Positions 25,496 to 43,750 of a stretch of 64,000 bases of DNA are shown here, piece after piece; positions within the stretch are counted from its first letter, which is position 1, and each line of letters begins with the position of its first letter. This DNA is from Neocallimastix lanati (nom. inval.) (taxonomy: Eukaryota; Neocallimastigomycota; Neocallimastigomycetes; Neocallimastigales; Neocallimastigaceae). Position numbers and translations under genes: made by a program. A model generated the notes under the pieces. The model did no database searches. It worked only from the letters and a program-made list of their open reading frames with translations, and was not told where the DNA came from. The stretch lies in the NCBI GenBank assembly GCA_016946835.1, contig JACVTC010000038.1, forward strand, positions 877,501-941,500, written 5' to 3'.

Positions 25496-26518
25496 TTATA
25501 ATAAATTACTAATGAAATTAATTATTAAATAAAATTAAATATTATATATATATAAAATGTTTTATTTTATTTTATTTTATTTTATTTTTCAATTTATATA
25601 ATCATAAATGTAAAAAATATTATATAAATTTTATATATATATATTAAATTTTAAAAAAAAAAGTGAAAAAATTATGAAAAAAGCTACTTGTATTGGTAGA
25701 GATCAATTATTAAGTCTTGGTGTTTGCTTTGGTAAATTCACTAAAACAGGAAAATTCAGATTACACATTACTGCCTTAGATTATTTAGCACAATATGCTA
25801 AAGTAAATAACTTTTTTTTTTTTTTTTTTTTTTCATTTTATTTATATATATTGATATTGATATAGATATTGATATTTTTATATTTATATATATATATGTA
25901 TATATGTATATATATAATTAATCCTTATTAAAATTTATATATTATTTATTATTATTGTTATACTTTTTATTATTATCATTTTACTTATTATTATTTATTA
26001 TAATATAATGGTTCAGTACAAGATTTGGGTAAAACCAAATGGTGAAATGCCATTTATGTATGGTAATCATGTTTTAAAAGCTCACCTTGGTCGTATTACC
26101 GAGGATACTCCAGAACATCAAGGGGCTATCATCTACTCAATGAATGATATTCCATTAGGTTTTGGTGTGACGGCTCGTTCAACCTCGGATTGTAGAAAAT
26201 TAGATCCAACTGGTATTGTAGTATTTCATCAAGCAGATATAGGTGAATACTTAAGAGGAGAAGGTAAGAAAAAAAAATTTTTTTTTTATCTTATATAATT
26301 TATATACATAAAAAATAAAAAAAAATTATCTTATAAAATTTATATACATAAGAAATAAAGAAAAAAAAATTTTTTTTTTTTAATATAATAAATCGTATTA
26401 ACTCTAAACTAATAATTTTTTCTTTATTATTAATTTTTTTTTTTTTTTTTTATAAAAAAAATATTTTATATTTTTATATATATAATATTAAAATTAAAAT
26501 TATTATTATTATTATTAA

Positions 26519-26556
<38 letters not shown>

Positions 26557-26572
26557 AGAAACACTTCTATAA
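24450..26572 (+). CDS. NIP7: 60S ribosome biogenesis factor NIP7, 6 exons
   Basis: Nucleolar protein needed for pre-rRNA processing and 60S subunit assembly. Exons 24450-24480, 25146-25170, 25344-25430, 25664-25802, 26017-26263 and 26559-26572 join to 543 nt, 180 aa, the same length as human NIP7. The start [10 protein letters not shown] matches the family start exactly. The second exon is only 25 nt and supplies the block before [20 protein letters not shown]. Then come the conserved blocks [35 protein letters not shown] (start of the C-terminal RNA-binding PUA domain), [32 protein letters not shown] and a final EETLL plus stop in a 14-nt exon. No domain is missing. The flanking DNA is non-coding. 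Junctions are inferred from frame and conservation, and all six exons fit without a gap. Confidence 0.96.
25433..25491 (+). repeat. 59-nt poly-A run inside NIP7 intron 3
   Basis: Starts directly after the donor GT at 25431-25432, so the intron begins gtaaaa and continues as pure A for 59 nt. Confidence 0.95.
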
Positions 26573-27448
26573 GCAACCTTTTTTTTTTATTCGTATTCAA
26601 AAAATATCAAATCATTATTTTTTTTTTAATTTATTGTTATTATTATTTTTTATCCTTTAAACGATATCTTTAATTTATTTCAAATTTATTATTTATATAC
26701 TATTCATGTTTTTTTTTTTTTTTTTATTTATATTCATGATACAGTTTATATTAAAAGGAATTTATATTTATTAGTAGATAATTTTATATATATATAAAAG
26801 TATATATATTAAAAAAAAAGAAGAAAAAATTATATTATTAAATCTTAATTTTATTTTATTACTACTATACTATAGTAAAATAAAAATAAATAAATAAATA
26901 CACAAGTAATAATAATAATATCGATATATAATAAGAAAAGAAAAGAAAAAAGAAAAAGAGAAGAGATGAAAAAGTAATGTTACCAATAAAATAGTATTTA
27001 TAAAGATAACATATTAAAATTATAAATATATATATATATATATATATTTTAAAATTTTGCTATTATTTTAATAGAGATAGTTGGTTTGATTAGTTAGTTA
27101 TATAGATATATATAGATATATATATTTATTCATTTACAATTATATATTAATCTTAAAAAAGAATACATATAAATAAGTTTTTTTTTTGGCAAAACTATAA
27201 ATTTATTTAATATACTTTATTTAATATATATAAATTTTTGTATTATAGCATGATTATTTGTAGTTACATATACTATAAATTTTTGTGAATTAAAAATAAA
27301 ATATAATATAATATAATATAATATTGTTACTTTGCTAATAAATATTTCTTTTTTCCATTATTCAATTTATTATTATTATTTATTATTTATTTATTATTAT
27401 TATTTATTATTTATTTTTTATTATTATATATTATTTATTATTGTTATA

Positions 27449-27481
<33 letters not shown>

Positions 27482-28161
27482 TATATATTATGAATTAGTA
27501 ATAAAATTTAAAGTATATAGAGTATTTTTCTTTATATATATCAATATTAAAACTAAATTAATTCATGATGACAGTCATATCTATAATATTTTTTATAATG
27601 ATAATTTTTAACAAATATTTATCAATAAAATAATGATTAAAAGATATTTTCAATGTTTTGAAAATTAATTATAAATTACTTTTTACAATATTATCCCATA
27701 AAAAAAAATAAAAATAAAAAATAAAATAAAATAAAATAAAAAATTAAAAAGAAGAAAAATGATTAAAAATATAAAAGTTTGTATCTATTTTTAAAATTTA
27801 TATATATATATATATTATGTATTTTGGTTAAAATATCATTAATATTTATGAATAATTCTTTATTTAGATTTTGAATAATAAAAAAAATTAATTTGAATAA
27901 CAATAATCATTAAAACAAAATATTTTTTGGATAAATTATTATATATTAAATCTAAATTAATATTATTAATTATGGTTAATACATTAATAAAAATAAGTAA
28001 AAATTATAAGGAAATAATTTTTTTTTTAATTAAAAACTCTTAATGGTCGTCCTAACGATTTAAAAAAAAAATTATAATATTAATAATATTAATAATAAAT
28101 AATTAATTAAATAAATTAGAATTAAATGATTCCTCCAAATTCAGTAATAAAAATAATAACA

Positions 28162-28205
<44 letters not shown>

Positions 28206-28928
28206 AGTAATTAAAATAAATTATACCAAGACCTTATCCATTAGTTTTAAATTATAACTCATTATTTAAAAAAAAAAAAAAAAAAAAAAATTGAAATTAA
28301 TATTTATATTAATAATAATAATAATAGTAATAGTATTAATATTAAAAATAATTATTAATAATAGTAATCATGATAGTAATAATAAATATATATATATTTA
28401 CTTTTGATAAAAATAATAAAATTAATATAAGAAATAATAATAGTTTTGATAATAGTAATAATAAAAACATATATATATTAAATAAATTAAATAATCTTTT
28501 TTTTTTTTTAATATAAAAGATTATTAAATCTAGTAAATTTTAATTTAAAAAAAAATAATAATAATTAATAATAATTAATAATTAATAATTAATAATGAAA
28601 ATAAATAATATAATATATTTTTTGGGGGGCTCTTTGATTTAATTGTAAAAGTTTTAAATAAAAAAACCCAGTTTAAAATATTTATATATTTATATATATT
28701 TAAACATATACAAAAATAAAAAATAATAATAATAATAATTTTATAAATAAAGCTTTACTTTTTATTTTTATTTTTTTATTTATTTATTTTTTTGTTTTGT
28801 TTTTTTTGTTTTGTTTTTACTTTTTTTGTTTTTTACTTTTAATTTTCATTGATTGTTATTATTTTTAACTTTTTTATTTTTATTTTTTTATTTTTTTATT
28901 TTTTTATTTTTATTTTTTTTTAATAATA

Positions 28929-28968
<40 letters not shown>

Positions 28969-29405
28969 GAAAATAAAAATAATGAAATTGTATAATGGTT
29001 CATTTTACTTCTTTCATCTTAAAATATTTTAAACATAAAAAATATATATATAGGTAGAAATTTCATATATTATTTATATATATATAATATTTAAAAAGAA
29101 AAAAATATATATATTATTTTCTACTATAATTATATTTTTCTTGACTTTATATTTTATTTTATATTATTTTATTTTTTTTTTTTTTTTTTTTTTTTTTATT
29201 TATTTATTTAGAAATATACGAAAAATATATAATTATTAGAATATAGAAAAACTTTAAATCTATATATACAATATTATTAGAATAAAATATAATAATAAAA
29301 AAAATTAAAAAATTAAAAAAAAAAGAAATTAATAAATAAATAAATATGAAATTGAAATAATTATTGAATAAATTTTCAATTATATTTATTATTATTTTCT
29401 TTTTT

Positions 29406-29453
<48 letters not shown>

Positions 29454-29635
29454 ATTACTTCTTACTTTTAAATTATATATTTAAATTATTTATATATAAA
29501 TAAAATAAAAAAAAAAAAAAAAAAAAAAAAATACTTATAGATAAAAGAAATAAAAACAATGTTTACATCTATTATACAAAATTCTTTTTTTTTTTTTTTT
29601 TTTTTTTTTTTGGTAAATGGTGTTTGTTTAGTTCT

Positions 29636-29702
<67 letters not shown>

Positions 29703-30363
29703 TTATGTTTTGTTTTGGTGTGGTTTGTTTTGTTTTGTTTAATCTTATTATATCTATGTATTAAAATATATAGGATATAATAAATTAATTTAATTTTTTT
29801 TAAAAAAAAAAAAAAAAGCTGATTCAAAAAACATAAAATATAAATTATTTAATAACAAAAGTTTGTTTATTTAAAATAATTTTATATTCTATATTCTTTT
29901 AATTTTATTCTTTCTATAAAGTATATTAAAATACTTTTTTAATTTTCTATAATCATTCATTGAATATATAATATAAAATAATTATATATATTATATATTA
30001 TTAACTTTTACTACTTTTTTTACTTAATTATTTAAGAAATAAAATAGTAATTTTTAAAAAAAAATTTTTCTTTTCCAATTATTATTATTATTATTGCTAT
30101 TATTTTTAATTCTATAAACCATTAAAAAAAACCATTTCAACAAGTATCTTTTTTTTTTAATATACTTTAAAAAGAAATTAATTAATAATTTTTATTTTCC
30201 TTCTATGAAAATAAATCTTTTTTCATTTTTTCTTTTTATTTCTCTATTTCCCTTTTTTTTTTTTTTTAAAAAAAAATTAAAATCAAAAAAAAAAATGAAT
30301 ATATAAAAATAATAATGAAATGAAAAAAGGGAAAATTTAAAATTAAAATTAATTTAAAAGTAC
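26573..30363. other. Gene-free AT-rich spacer
   Basis: Between the convergent NIP7 and SH3 genes. It holds a short tandem duplication at about 26285-26370 (starting inside the last NIP7 intron), ATT/ATTT arrays near 27365-27481, poly-A runs (28167-28203, 28932-28964) and poly-T runs. The small F-, K- or I-rich open frames are homopolymer artefacts. No gene seen. Confidence 0.65.
29640..29701 (+). repeat. Poly-T run of about 60 nt
   Basis: Uninterrupted T run preceded by a shorter T run at 29583-29611. Creates false poly-F and poly-K frames. Confidence 0.95.
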
Positions 30364-31528
30364 TTAAAATATAGTGTTTGGAGCTGGAGAATCTAATTTT
30401 AATGATTCTAATTTTTTAGTCCAATCTGGCATAGTTAATAAAGAAATACCACGAGAAGCACGTTTAGCTTTTTTAGTTGGTTTTACAGAACGCTTTGGTA
30501 TTGAATACATTCCAACAGATTGCCATCTATTAACTTCATGTTGATTAATAGATGAACCAATATTATTTAAACAACAGGTTGGGAAAATACCATCAAAACG
30601 AGTAGTTAAGTTACGTCCAAGAGAATAACCATCTTTATAACATTCCTTAATACAAACAAGATCACCACAATTTAATTGAATTTCATCAACACATCTAGCA
30701 TCCCATGGTAAAACAACTTTATAGGCACGGTTAGTTGGTAAAGTAACATTTAATCTTTTAGCATATTCAGGTTCAACATCATCTTCAAAGATAACCTCAG
30801 TAGAAATACTACCACTGTTTCTCTTGGAATTATATGGAACACTATCATAAACATTAATACGAGTTTGTTCTTCACGGAATTCATTTGGATTGAATGAATA
30901 AGTAAGAGATGAACCTTTTGGAGTGTTATCATAAATAGTATTGTTTTCAAACTTGTATTTGAATAGTTCTGGACTTTCTAATTGTTTCTTAGCCTTACTA
31001 CGATAAGACATACCACCAGCAGCAACAGCAACTAAAGCTAAACCAACAAAAGTAACAGTACCAGCTGAACCTGTCTTTTCTTTCTTTTCATTTTCCTTCT
31101 TTTTAGCCTCTTGTTCAGCCTTATTTTCAGATAAAGGTATTATATGTAAATCATTAACATCAACTTTAACAGGTGGAACATAGTCATAACCTGGAACTGC
31201 TTTATGAGTTGGCTTATCAGCTTCTTTAGCTTTAGCATGGTGAACTACTTTAGGTTTAACAACTACTTTACTATGAACATTCTTCTTATTGGCATGTTTT
31301 GCTAATTATTAATTTATATATATATATTATAAAAAAATATATATTTAAATGTTTAACAATTTATTTCATAAATAATAATTATATTATAATACTATTTTTT
31401 TTTATTTATTTCTTAATTAAATTAATACCATTTTTTAAAATAACAAATTACTTACAATCAACTGTTTGAATTGTTGCAAATAAAATTAATACAACAAAAA
31501 TTAAAAGATTTAATGATAAAGTCTTCAT
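30364..31528 (-). CDS. Single-pass membrane protein with C-terminal SH3 domain, 2 exons
   Basis: Exons 31528-31456 and 31301-30364 join to 1011 nt, 336 aa. Residues 1-22 form a signal peptide (MKTLSLNLLIFVVLILFA...). A lysine- and histidine-rich extracellular part follows, then a second hydrophobic segment at about residues 101-121 (TVTFVGLALVAVAAGG) and a cytosolic tail. An SH3 domain lies at about residues 217-269: AYKVVLPWDARCVDEIQL for the ALYDY and acidic-loop region, GDLVCIKECYKDGYSLG with Tyr where the usual Trp sits, and DGIFPTCCL at the end. A basic stretch (KRSVKPTKKAKRASRG) follows. SH3 domains bind proline-rich partners. This layout resembles fungal Fus1-type membrane SH3 proteins, which act at the cell surface in polarity or fusion; orthology is not shown. 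The stop is at 30364-30366. Confidence 0.88.
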
Positions 31529-34173
31529 TTTTAACTTTTTATCTTTTTATATAGAATAAATTATAAAATTTTCTTTTGGTTAATATTTTGATTTTTAAAA
31601 CATCAATTTATGATATTTTCAGTATTATTTAATTGAGCTTATAATATTATATATATATTTTGATTATTTTATATATATATAGTGTGTTATTCCGATTTTA
31701 CAGAATTTTGTTTTGTTCTTTTTGTTTGTTTTGTTTGTTTTTGTTTTTGTTTTGTGTTTTAAAGATAAATTATTTAAAAAATAAATAATTTTCTACTTTT
31801 AATATTTAAATATACAATATAAAATAATTATACAAAAAAATATTAACATAAAATATTAATAATAAAAAATTAGTACTCTATTATATTTATAATATTTATT
31901 TAGCTATTTAGGTATTTATTTATTTATTTATTTATTTATTATTAATTTTTAAATATTTAAATCTATTGTAAACATTATCAATTTTTTCAATTATTGTACT
32001 TTTACTAAAAATTATTATCAATTTATTATCTATTAATTCATGATAAATTTTTATACTCAATTTTTATTTTTTTTATTACTATATATCATTTTCTCTAATA
32101 AATTGTTTCATTTATTTTTTACTTTTTTTTCTAATCATTTCTTAAATCACTTATTTTATATATACATCTCCTTATAATTCACTCACTTTTTCTATAGTTT
32201 TTTATTTTTTTTTTATTTTTTATTTCTTTTTTTTTTTTTATTTTTATTTTTATTTTTTTTGGCACTCTTTTTTAGGCCCTTTTTTTTTTTTTTTTTTTTT
32301 AATTCTTTTTTTTTTTTAATAATAAATTTAAGAAAAAAAAAAGACTTTAAATTAATAAATAATAAATGACTAACAAGAAAAAACTTTTCACGTTCTTTTA
32401 CTTCATATTTATACATTTTATTATTATATTTATATTTGTATAATAAATAAATAAATATTTATATTTGTATATTTATATTTGTATTTATATTTATTTTTTC
32501 ATTTTAATTAATTTTTTTTTTTAATAAAACAAAAAATTAATAATATATATTAAACTCAATTTAATATAAAAAAACAATATATAAAACATTTAGCAATATA
32601 TATCATTATGTTTGAAATATATTGAAATATATATTAATAAATTATATATGTTTTATTTATATTTTAATTTTTAATATTTTTATTTTTAATTATTTTTTAA
32701 TAATTAATTCTTTTTCTCTTTTTTTTTTAAAATAAAAATTTGTTTTCCATATTATATTAATAGTACTCTTTTAATTTAAATCAATATATAATAATATATT
32801 AATTGGTATACTAATAAATATTGTATATACAAATATATAATTGATTACACAAACTTTAATTTAATTTCAATTAATTTTATATTATAATATATTGTAATAT
32901 GTAAAAGAATATAATGGTAAATATATATGATAACATAATATTAGTTTTATCTGGAAGTTTACTATATTATATAATAAAACTATATTTTATATATAACTAT
33001 ATTTTATATATATTATATATTATTTATTTATATTTATTTGTTTATTTATATTTATTTATTCATATTTATTTATTCATATTTATTTATATTTATTCATTTA
33101 TTATTATTTATTATATAAAAAATTTTTTTAAAAAAGTATATTTATATTAATTTGATAAAATGAAATAAATAAATTGTTAAATTTCCAAAGAAGGAAAAAA
33201 AAGTTATAAATTAAAAAATTAAAGTTTCAACTTTATATAATAATAATTTAAATATTGTATAGATTAATGTAACCTAGAAATAATATAAACAAAAAAAAGA
33301 AAAAAAAATTTTATTAAAAATTAAATATTATAAATTATATATATTTTATAATATATATATGATTGAATTATGAAATATATAATTGAATTTTGAAATATTA
33401 TAATATTATAATATTTTAATATTTGGATTTTACAAATTTATTATATACAAAATATTAATAACAAATAGAAATATATTTAGTTATTTTACATAAAATAAAA
33501 TCATATAAAATAAAATTATTAATAATATTGTAAATCAATAAAATCATTTAACAACCTCTTATTAATATATAAAATAAAATTATAATAAAATTCTTTAATA
33601 ATCATCTATAATATATATATTTATTTATAATAAAAACTATATTCAAAGTTTATACAATTAATAATAGAACTATTAATTATTCAGAGTCTATATAATAAAA
33701 ATATATAATAAATAAAATTATTAGAATACCAATGAACTATTCAAATAATTAACAAATATTGAACAAAAAAAAACTATAATTATTATTAATTCACCATAAG
33801 AACCATTAAATGAATGGAATGAATAGAACTATTCAATCAATAGTATATTTCATACATATAATCGAAAGTAAATGGACAATATAAAATCTTTTTATTGCAA
33901 TTATTATATTTCAATTTATTTATAATTAAATGTATAATAAACTTTTCCTTTCTCTAATATTAAATTTGATTATGGTTGGTGGCGTGTGTTACAAAAAAAA
34001 AGGGTGAATCTTTTTTAAATGATATAAGCTGAAAATCAAATTTTTATTTAAAGAAATGTCACAAGTTCAAATTTACTGATAGGATAATCATATTATATAA
34101 CTAATGATACTTTTTTTTTTTCCTTTTTTTTTAGAAAAAAAAATTATATTGTTATTATCATTATTATTATTAT

Positions 34174-34298
34174 TATATTTTATTTTATTTTATTTTATTT
34201 TATTTTATTTTATTTTATTTTATTTTATTTTATTTTATTTTATTTTATTTTATTTTATTTTATTTTATTTTATTTTATTTTATTTTATTTTATTTTAC
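34174..34298 (+). repeat. (TTTTA)n microsatellite
   Basis: About 25 pure pentanucleotide units. Confidence 0.97.
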
Positions 34299-34970
34299 TA
34301 ACATAAAAGTCAAAAAAAAATTTTATAAGTAATGTCATATTTCTTTTTCAATTCCATCTTTTTTTGTTTTTTTTTTTTTCATCTTTGAATTAATAGTTCA
34401 ATTAAATATATTATTAATAAACTTTTAAAATTATTAACTCCTTAATATGCTTATCACGTGTAATTATATCTATATATAATCCATATTCCATAATATTTAT
34501 TTCTATTAAAATGTATGTAATTCGAAGAATGTAACGTATTTATAATACATTACACTAAATATTATTAAATAAAGTTATATATATTTATTATTAAATATTG
34601 ACCTTAAATAAAAATATAAAAATTTTGTTCTATTTTCATTTAAATTCAGTTATATAAAATTTTAGTAAATAATAATCGTTAAGGGTTTATATAGTAAAGT
34701 TAATAGTTTTATTGAACTATTGATTAAAATTTATCATCAAAGAACTATATATCTAATTAAACAATTAATATTATTAACATTTAATATTGTGTAGTATTGA
34801 AAAGTATTTATAAAGTAGTTATAATTTAAAATAAATAATTTAAAAAAAAAAAAAAAGATTTTTATAATTAAAGAAAATTCATAATAAAATAAGGAAAATA
34901 TATTAAGATATTAACTATTATCATTTTCCAAAATTCTAATGTAAATATTCATTATTAAATATTATTGAAA

Positions 34971-35002
<32 letters not shown>

Positions 35003-35366
35003 TAATGGATGAACCATTTTTAAAATTACAATTAAATTTTAATAGATAAATATTAATATTACAGTAAAGAGAATTAAAAATAAATTAAATAAGATGATTT
35101 AATTCTTATTATATTAATCTTCTCTAATTTGAGAAATCTTTGATTAACTTCAATCCATCAAGCCAAGTTTTAATTCGTAATCATCATAATAAGAACTAGA
35201 AAACGACAAAATTAATAAATAAAATAACACTTTAATGAAATATAAGTTAAATAATATAATAAATGAAAAGGAAATTTATACAGAAATAGAATTATCATGA
35301 AAATCAAATCATTATAAATATAAAAAATATAATAATAATACTAATACTAATAATATTTAAATATAT

Positions 35367-35408
<42 letters not shown>

Positions 35409-35671
35409 GATTATGGTATATCCTTTTAAACTTAAATTGGAATTGTTACCCTTAAATTTTGTGTTTGTTTTCTTAATGAAAATGATTTTATTTTAAAAAA
35501 ATTTTTTTTTAAATAAACAATTAATTTCATAAAAATTATATTATTAATTAGTATATTCTTTAATTATATTTATATTTATATATATTTTTTAATTATATAT
35601 TTATATATATATATTTTTTTTTTGATTTCTATATAAATAAATAATTAAATAAATAATTAAATAATTAAATA

Positions 35672-35771
35672 AATAAAACAATAAGTAGAAGGACAGTATT
35701 TTCTATTTTAATTTTTTCATTATTAATAATTTAATAAAACAATAAGAGAAGGACAGTATTTTCTATTTTAA
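35672..35771. repeat. 60-nt tandem duplication
   Basis: AATAAAACAATAAG and AGAAGGACAGTATTTTCTAT occur twice with a 60-61 nt period. The copies differ by a few bases and small indels. Confidence 0.85.
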
Positions 35772-35941
35772 TTTTTTTCTTAATAAGATTCATAGTAAAT
35801 TTTATTTTATTTTTTTTATAATGTTTAATTTTGAAAAAAGTTTCATTTTTATTTTTTTTATTGATGCTACATTATTTAATTTTGTTTTAATTTATTTATT
35901 TTATTTTGCTAATTTTTACTTCTTTTAAGAATATATACATC

Positions 35942-35999
<58 letters not shown>

Positions 36000-36402
36000 A
36001 AGTAAAATTAAGATTTAATATATATATAATAAATATATATATTTATTATCTTATTTATTATTATAAACATTATTATTATTATTATTATATTAATATTTTT
36101 TTTTAATATTTGTATTTTTCTAATATTAATATTTCAATTTATTACATTTCATTATCTTTTTATTTTTATTTCTATTAATATTTCACTCAATCATCATTAA
36201 TATTTTGTTTATTATTTTTTTTAATAAATATTTTTCTCTATTTTAAATGTCTCGCTTTAATAATATATCATTTTTTTAATCATATTTTTTATACTTTAAT
36301 TTATTATTTCTTTTTTTTTATAATTTACCACATTTTTATTAATAAACCATTCTTTTTTAGTGGTGTATCACTTTTTTATTAATAAATACTAATTATTATT
36401 AC

Positions 36403-36403
<1 letters not shown>

Positions 36404-36490
<87 letters not shown>
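36404..36490 (+). repeat. (ATT)n microsatellite
   Basis: About 29 ATT units. A looser mixed TTATT/TTATTTA array lies at about 37305-37570. Confidence 0.95.
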
Positions 36491-36494
<4 letters not shown>

Positions 36495-39261
36495 CATCAA
36501 AAATTTTTTTTATTAATACATCACTTTTCTTAATAATAAACTATTTTTTTATTAGTATTTTTAACTTTTATTTTTTCTTTTTAATTAATTAAATTTTTAT
36601 TATTAACATCTCAATATTGTATTTATGACATCTAGACAAATATTATTTACAGTCAATGTTTTATAATTGATATTCATTTAATTAATATATCACTTTTTTT
36701 AGTTTCACTATTGATAAATATATTTTATAAATTTCAGAATTTTATTTTATTTTATTTTTTTTTTTTTTAATCTGTTTGAATGAATTATTTCTTTAAACCC
36801 TTTTAAAAAAAAATCCATATGATACATATATATATCAAACTACATTTTTGATTAATATCTCCACCATAAATATTATTAATTAAAAATTTACTATATAATC
36901 AGAGTAAAAATATATAATCATTGTTTTAACAAAGATTGTTATTTTATTTATTAATTTAAATTCTAACCTACTTATTGCACTAAAATTTGGCTCATTAATT
37001 AATTGATAAAAGATTTTTTCAATATAATTTAATAAATAGTAATCAAATTATTCAAGTTATTATGTTGAACCTTAAATTCATTATAACTCTAATAAAGTAT
37101 GATATACATATTCATATTGAATGTTCTTTTTATCAATATTATTATTTTTATCTATAAAAATATATAAAAATATGTATGGTTTTAATATATATCATAGATA
37201 AAGATATAAAATAAATAAAACGAATAAGAATTTATTACTATGAAAGTAATATAATTTAAATAAAAAATTTTTATTATATGATATTAATGTTAAAATTAAT
37301 ATTTATTATTCATTATTATTATTATTTATTATTTATTTTTTATTTTTTATTATTTATATTTATTATTATTTTTTATTATTTATTATTTATTATTTATTAT
37401 TTATTTATTTATTATTTATTATTTATTATTTATTATTTATTTTTTATTATTTATTATTTATTATTTATTATTTATTATTTATTTATTTATTATTTATTAT
37501 TTATTATTTATTTATTATTATTTATTTATTATTATTTATTTATTATTTGTTATTATTTATTAATTATTAATTATTAATTATTATGTATTGATTATTGATT
37601 GATTATTCATCATTATTTATTATTTAATTATTTGTAATTTATTTTTTTATTATTTATTTATTTATGTATTTATGTATTTATGTATTTACATTGATTTAAA
37701 TTTTAAAATCTGTATAAAAGTATATTAACAAATTATAAAATAGTTTAAATTACTATTTAATAAAATTTTATTTATTGTTTTCATTATAAAACACTATAAA
37801 AAGCTTGTAAGTTTATTAATAATACTAATTTCTAAAATTAGCTTTTTTATATAAAAAGTTAAAATATAAATATAAAAAGTCTAATATAAACATTAAAAGG
37901 TTAAATAAACACATTTTCAATTATAATAATTATAATTATGATTATAATAAATATAGTAAATGGGTTTGATAAAAATTTAAAGAATAATATAAAATTATTA
38001 AAAAAAAAAAAATTCTATGAGTAATTTTTTTTTTTTTTTTGTTAAATTATCTCCATCATTAATAAATTAAAATCAATAAAAAATAATAATAATAATAATA
38101 AATATAAAATTATAAATTTTATTAATAACAAAAAAAACAAAAAAAAAAAAATAATTTAATATAAAAAAAAATTTTTTTTTCTAAAAATATAATTTTTTAT
38201 TCTCTCTTATTAAATAATTATCTTTTTGCTAATTGTTTTTAACAAAATAATAAAAAATAAAATAGTTGTTAGTTACTTTTTTATTTTTGTATAATAATTA
38301 ATAAACATTATAAAATAAAAGTGTTAATATTAAATATTTATTATATAAAAAAAAATAGTTTCATTAAAAAAAAGTAAAAAAAAAATAAGATAATAAATAA
38401 AAAAAACTTTTAATTTAATTTTAAATTTTATCATCTTTTTTTTTATTTTATTTATATACTTTTTTTAATTTTATTATTTTATTTAAAATCATAAATTACA
38501 GCTTTATTAAATATTTATTCAATAATTAATTTTATTCTTTATTTAGGCAAATTGATTTTAATATCTACTGATATAAAACAATAATTCAATTAAATTATAT
38601 ATATTATAATCAATTTATTTTTAAATGAAATATTTATAATTACCATATAAGGATTATAAATACTTAATAATATTATAAAAGCAAGTCGACTGAAGTAACA
38701 TACTTATTTTATAATATATAATAATTTTATTATTTATATAATATTTATCAGATATAATAAAAAATATATTTTTCAAATAAAAGATTACACTCAAAAGTAA
38801 TACTTTTTAAAATATAAAATATATAAATCTTTTATAAGAAAAATATATATTAAATAATAATAATAATTAATTAAAACATAATAATTAAAAAAAAATAATT
38901 AATTATAATTTTCATTTTTATAATTGATCTAAACTTAAAAGATTTAAGTCACACTATAAGTAAAAAAATATTTATAAGAATTTATAATCTCAACTTTTGG
39001 TTATATATAAATTTTTGTATTTAAAAATATAAAGAGTAAATCTTAAAACAGTTTTGTAAAAATATAAATATATATTTATTTTTTTTAAAAAAAAAATTGT
39101 TTTTTATTTAAAAGTAAATTATTTAATAATAATATTATTTGTAATATAATTACTAAAAATTAAAAAATAAATTTAAAAAAAAAAATAAAATAAAATCTTT
39201 TTTTTCGTACTCTAACTGACAACCGTAAATCCATCAAAAAAAAATAATCAATCTAAATAAA

Positions 39262-42852
<3,591 letters not shown>

Positions 42853-43422
42853 ATCAAAAATAATATTTTATTATATATATTTATAAATATATAAAAAAAA
42901 TTATATATATATAATTTCTATTAGTGATTTTAAATAATTGATTAATTTTAAAATAATCAATTAAAATTAAAAAAGAAAAAAAAAAAAAAATTATCTTTCA
43001 TCATTTATTTATTTTTTCAATATTTTTTTTTATTCAATAATTTATTTATACTAGTCATATTTATTTAAATAAAAAAATTTATTAATTTAATTTTTATTTT
43101 ATTTTATTTTTTTTTTAAACAAAATAAAATACTATTTTATAAACTATTATAAACGTAATAATTAACGTAATATATAATAAAAAGTTATAAATTATATTAA
43201 AAAATAAGAATAAAAATAAAAATAAAAAAAAAAAAATAAAAAAAAAAAGTATATGATATGAAATTGGGTGAAGAAGAAATACATTTGTTTAATGGATCGA
43301 TCTGCCATCAATGTGTTAGAATCAAATGGGTTACTAAAGATCAATTTTTAATTTTATCTTTATATATATAAATTGCATCTTAAACATATTTGTATATTTT
43401 AAGATGTTCATAAATTTGTATT

Positions 43423-43468
<46 letters not shown>

Positions 43469-43470
43469 CG

Positions 43471-43471
43471 T

Positions 43472-43512
<41 letters not shown>

Positions 43513-43534
43513 AATTTTCATTTTCATTTTCAGC
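43471..43534 (+). repeat. (TTTTCCA)n heptamer
   Basis: About five TTTTCCA units after a poly-T run, decaying to TTTTCA units. Lies between blocks 1 and 2 of the zinc-finger relic. A shorter related TTTTCCATTTTCATC occurs at about 45494. Confidence 0.85.
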
Positions 43535-43627
43535 TATATCCTTAATCATGGTTTTATTTGTTAAATATATTTATTTCATTTTTATTAATCTTTTTACTTA
43601 ATAATCCTTAGCTTTGATTGATTTTTT

Positions 43628-43750
43628 CCAAAAAATAAAAAATAAAAAATAAAAAATAAAAAATAAAAAATAAAAAATAAAAAATAAAAAATATAAAATA
43701 AAAAATAAAAAATAAAAAATAAAAAATAAAAAATAAAAAATAAAAAATAT
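43628..43750 (+). repeat. (TAAAAAA)n heptamer
   Basis: About 17 units of the seven-base repeat, with one variant unit (TATAAAA) near 43691. Confidence 0.93.

Larger units (their letters stand above)
31529..39261. other. Large gene desert
   Basis: Nearly 8 kb between the divergent SH3 and kinase genes without a recognisable gene on either strand. It is built of simple repeats, poly-A/T runs and AT-rich filler. A patch at about 33960-34090 (ATGGTTGGTGGCGTGTGTTA at 33974) has slightly higher complexity but reaches a stop after 18 codons. No RNA gene was recognised. Confidence 0.6.

Noticed and set aside
29486-29827. Lysine-rich and phenylalanine-rich frames on opposite strands
   Set aside because: Both come from the same poly-T runs.
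33974-34040. Short frame starting MVGGVCYKKK as a possible gene start
   Set aside because: Stops after 18 codons, and no donor leads to a plausible next exon.
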